Source of the DNA: an uncultured Eubacteriales bacterium
GTDB lineage: Bacteria; Bacillota; Clostridia; Oscillospirales; CAG-382
NCBI GenBank assembly: GCA_934446675.1
Contig: CAKSEL010000012.1
Coordinates: 16,988 to 80,987 of the forward strand
Reading direction: 5' to 3'
Length of the DNA stretch: 64,000 bases
Shown: one piece after another, positions 63,960 to 64,000 of the stretch
Position numbering within the stretch: the first letter of the stretch is position 1
How the letters are laid out: the number at the start of each line of letters is the position of its first letter
Translations under genes and position numbers: made by a program
The notes under the pieces: generated by a model
Seen by the model: the letters and a program-made list of their open reading frames with translations, nothing else
Databases searched by the model: none
What the model was told of the DNA's origin: nothing

Positions 63960-64000
63960 GGACGGGTATCGAAGTGGTCATAACGGGGCTGACTCGAAAT
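63960..64000 (+). tRNA. tRNA-Ser(CGA), cut by the window end
   Basis: GGACGGGTATCGAAGTGGTC, then ATAACGGGGCTGACTCGAAAT, is the 5' half of a serine tRNA with CGA anticodon. The acceptor differs from copies 1 and 2 at one position (GGACGGG). The rest lies beyond the window, so whether this copy is intact cannot be seen. It is the likeliest functional one of the three. Confidence 0.65.

Overview
The window reads as chromosomal DNA of an anaerobic, Gram-positive-type Clostridia bacterium, probably a gut or rumen member of the Oscillospirales. The evidence is a set of S-layer-homology (SLH) surface proteins, WhiA, a GGGtGRT/NifU-like pair, PduL, AGGAGG-type ribosome binding sites and many consensus TTGACA-17-TATAAT promoters. 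Most of the window is dense with genes for plant-polysaccharide use and for very large secreted, multimodular proteins. The taxon is inferred from gene content only.

Layout. 1-250: tail of a gene and a 150-bp nested inverted repeat. 251-4592: an AT-rich five-gene module (SPFH protein with zinc ribbons, two more zinc-ribbon proteins, two membrane proteins). 4753-8243 (minus strand): rlmH, an ASRT-type small protein, pduL, a NifU-like Fe-S scaffold and a GGGtGRT protein, closed by a terminator. 8447-9466: 2-keto-3-deoxygluconate-type kinase. 9574-12219: metal-efflux operon (ArsR/SmtB sensor, stand-alone HMA metallochaperone, P1B ATPase) with its promoter/operator. 12238-12463: a probable structured non-coding RNA with an 11-nt tetraloop-receptor motif and its own terminator, followed by about 450 bp of hairpin-rich non-coding DNA.

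12913-31201: polysaccharide locus. An AraC regulator diverges from an intracellular GH99-like enzyme. A giant SLH-anchored GH99-like protein follows, and both promoters carry matching half-sites 21 bp apart overlapping the -35. Then come a 41-aa peptide gene, three secreted proteins sharing an undescribed C-terminal domain, an ADP-ribosylglycohydrolase-fold protein and a second tiny peptide gene. 31379-33267: a GH63/GH37-like glycosidase and a rhamnose mutarotase. 33521-41365: a probable surface-layer operon (membrane protein, 1728-aa and 541-aa SLH proteins with InlB-type repeats). 41435-43294 (minus): secreted-protein-unrelated FAD oxidoreductase. 43728-47078: secreted GLUG/beta-helix adhesin behind a 230-nt leader with mutually exclusive hairpins.

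47240-58775: mostly housekeeping: NAD(P)HX repair enzyme, a GerS/YdcC-like lipoprotein with an abnormal start, alanine racemase, a GH5-like protein lacking its expected nucleophile, TetR plus methyltransferase, and murB-whiA-dnaE in which whiA is internally shortened. 58832-63301: AraC regulator, two Gfo/Idh/MocA oxidoreductases and a GH39 glycosidase. 63480-64000: a consensus promoter followed by three tandem copies of a tRNA-Ser(CGA) 5' half, the last cut by the window end.

The most unusual features are the structured RNA at 12238-12463, the paired tiny peptides, the shared C-terminal secreted domain, the GLUG leader and the tRNA-Ser fragment array. No CRISPR array, complete insertion sequence or rRNA gene was seen.
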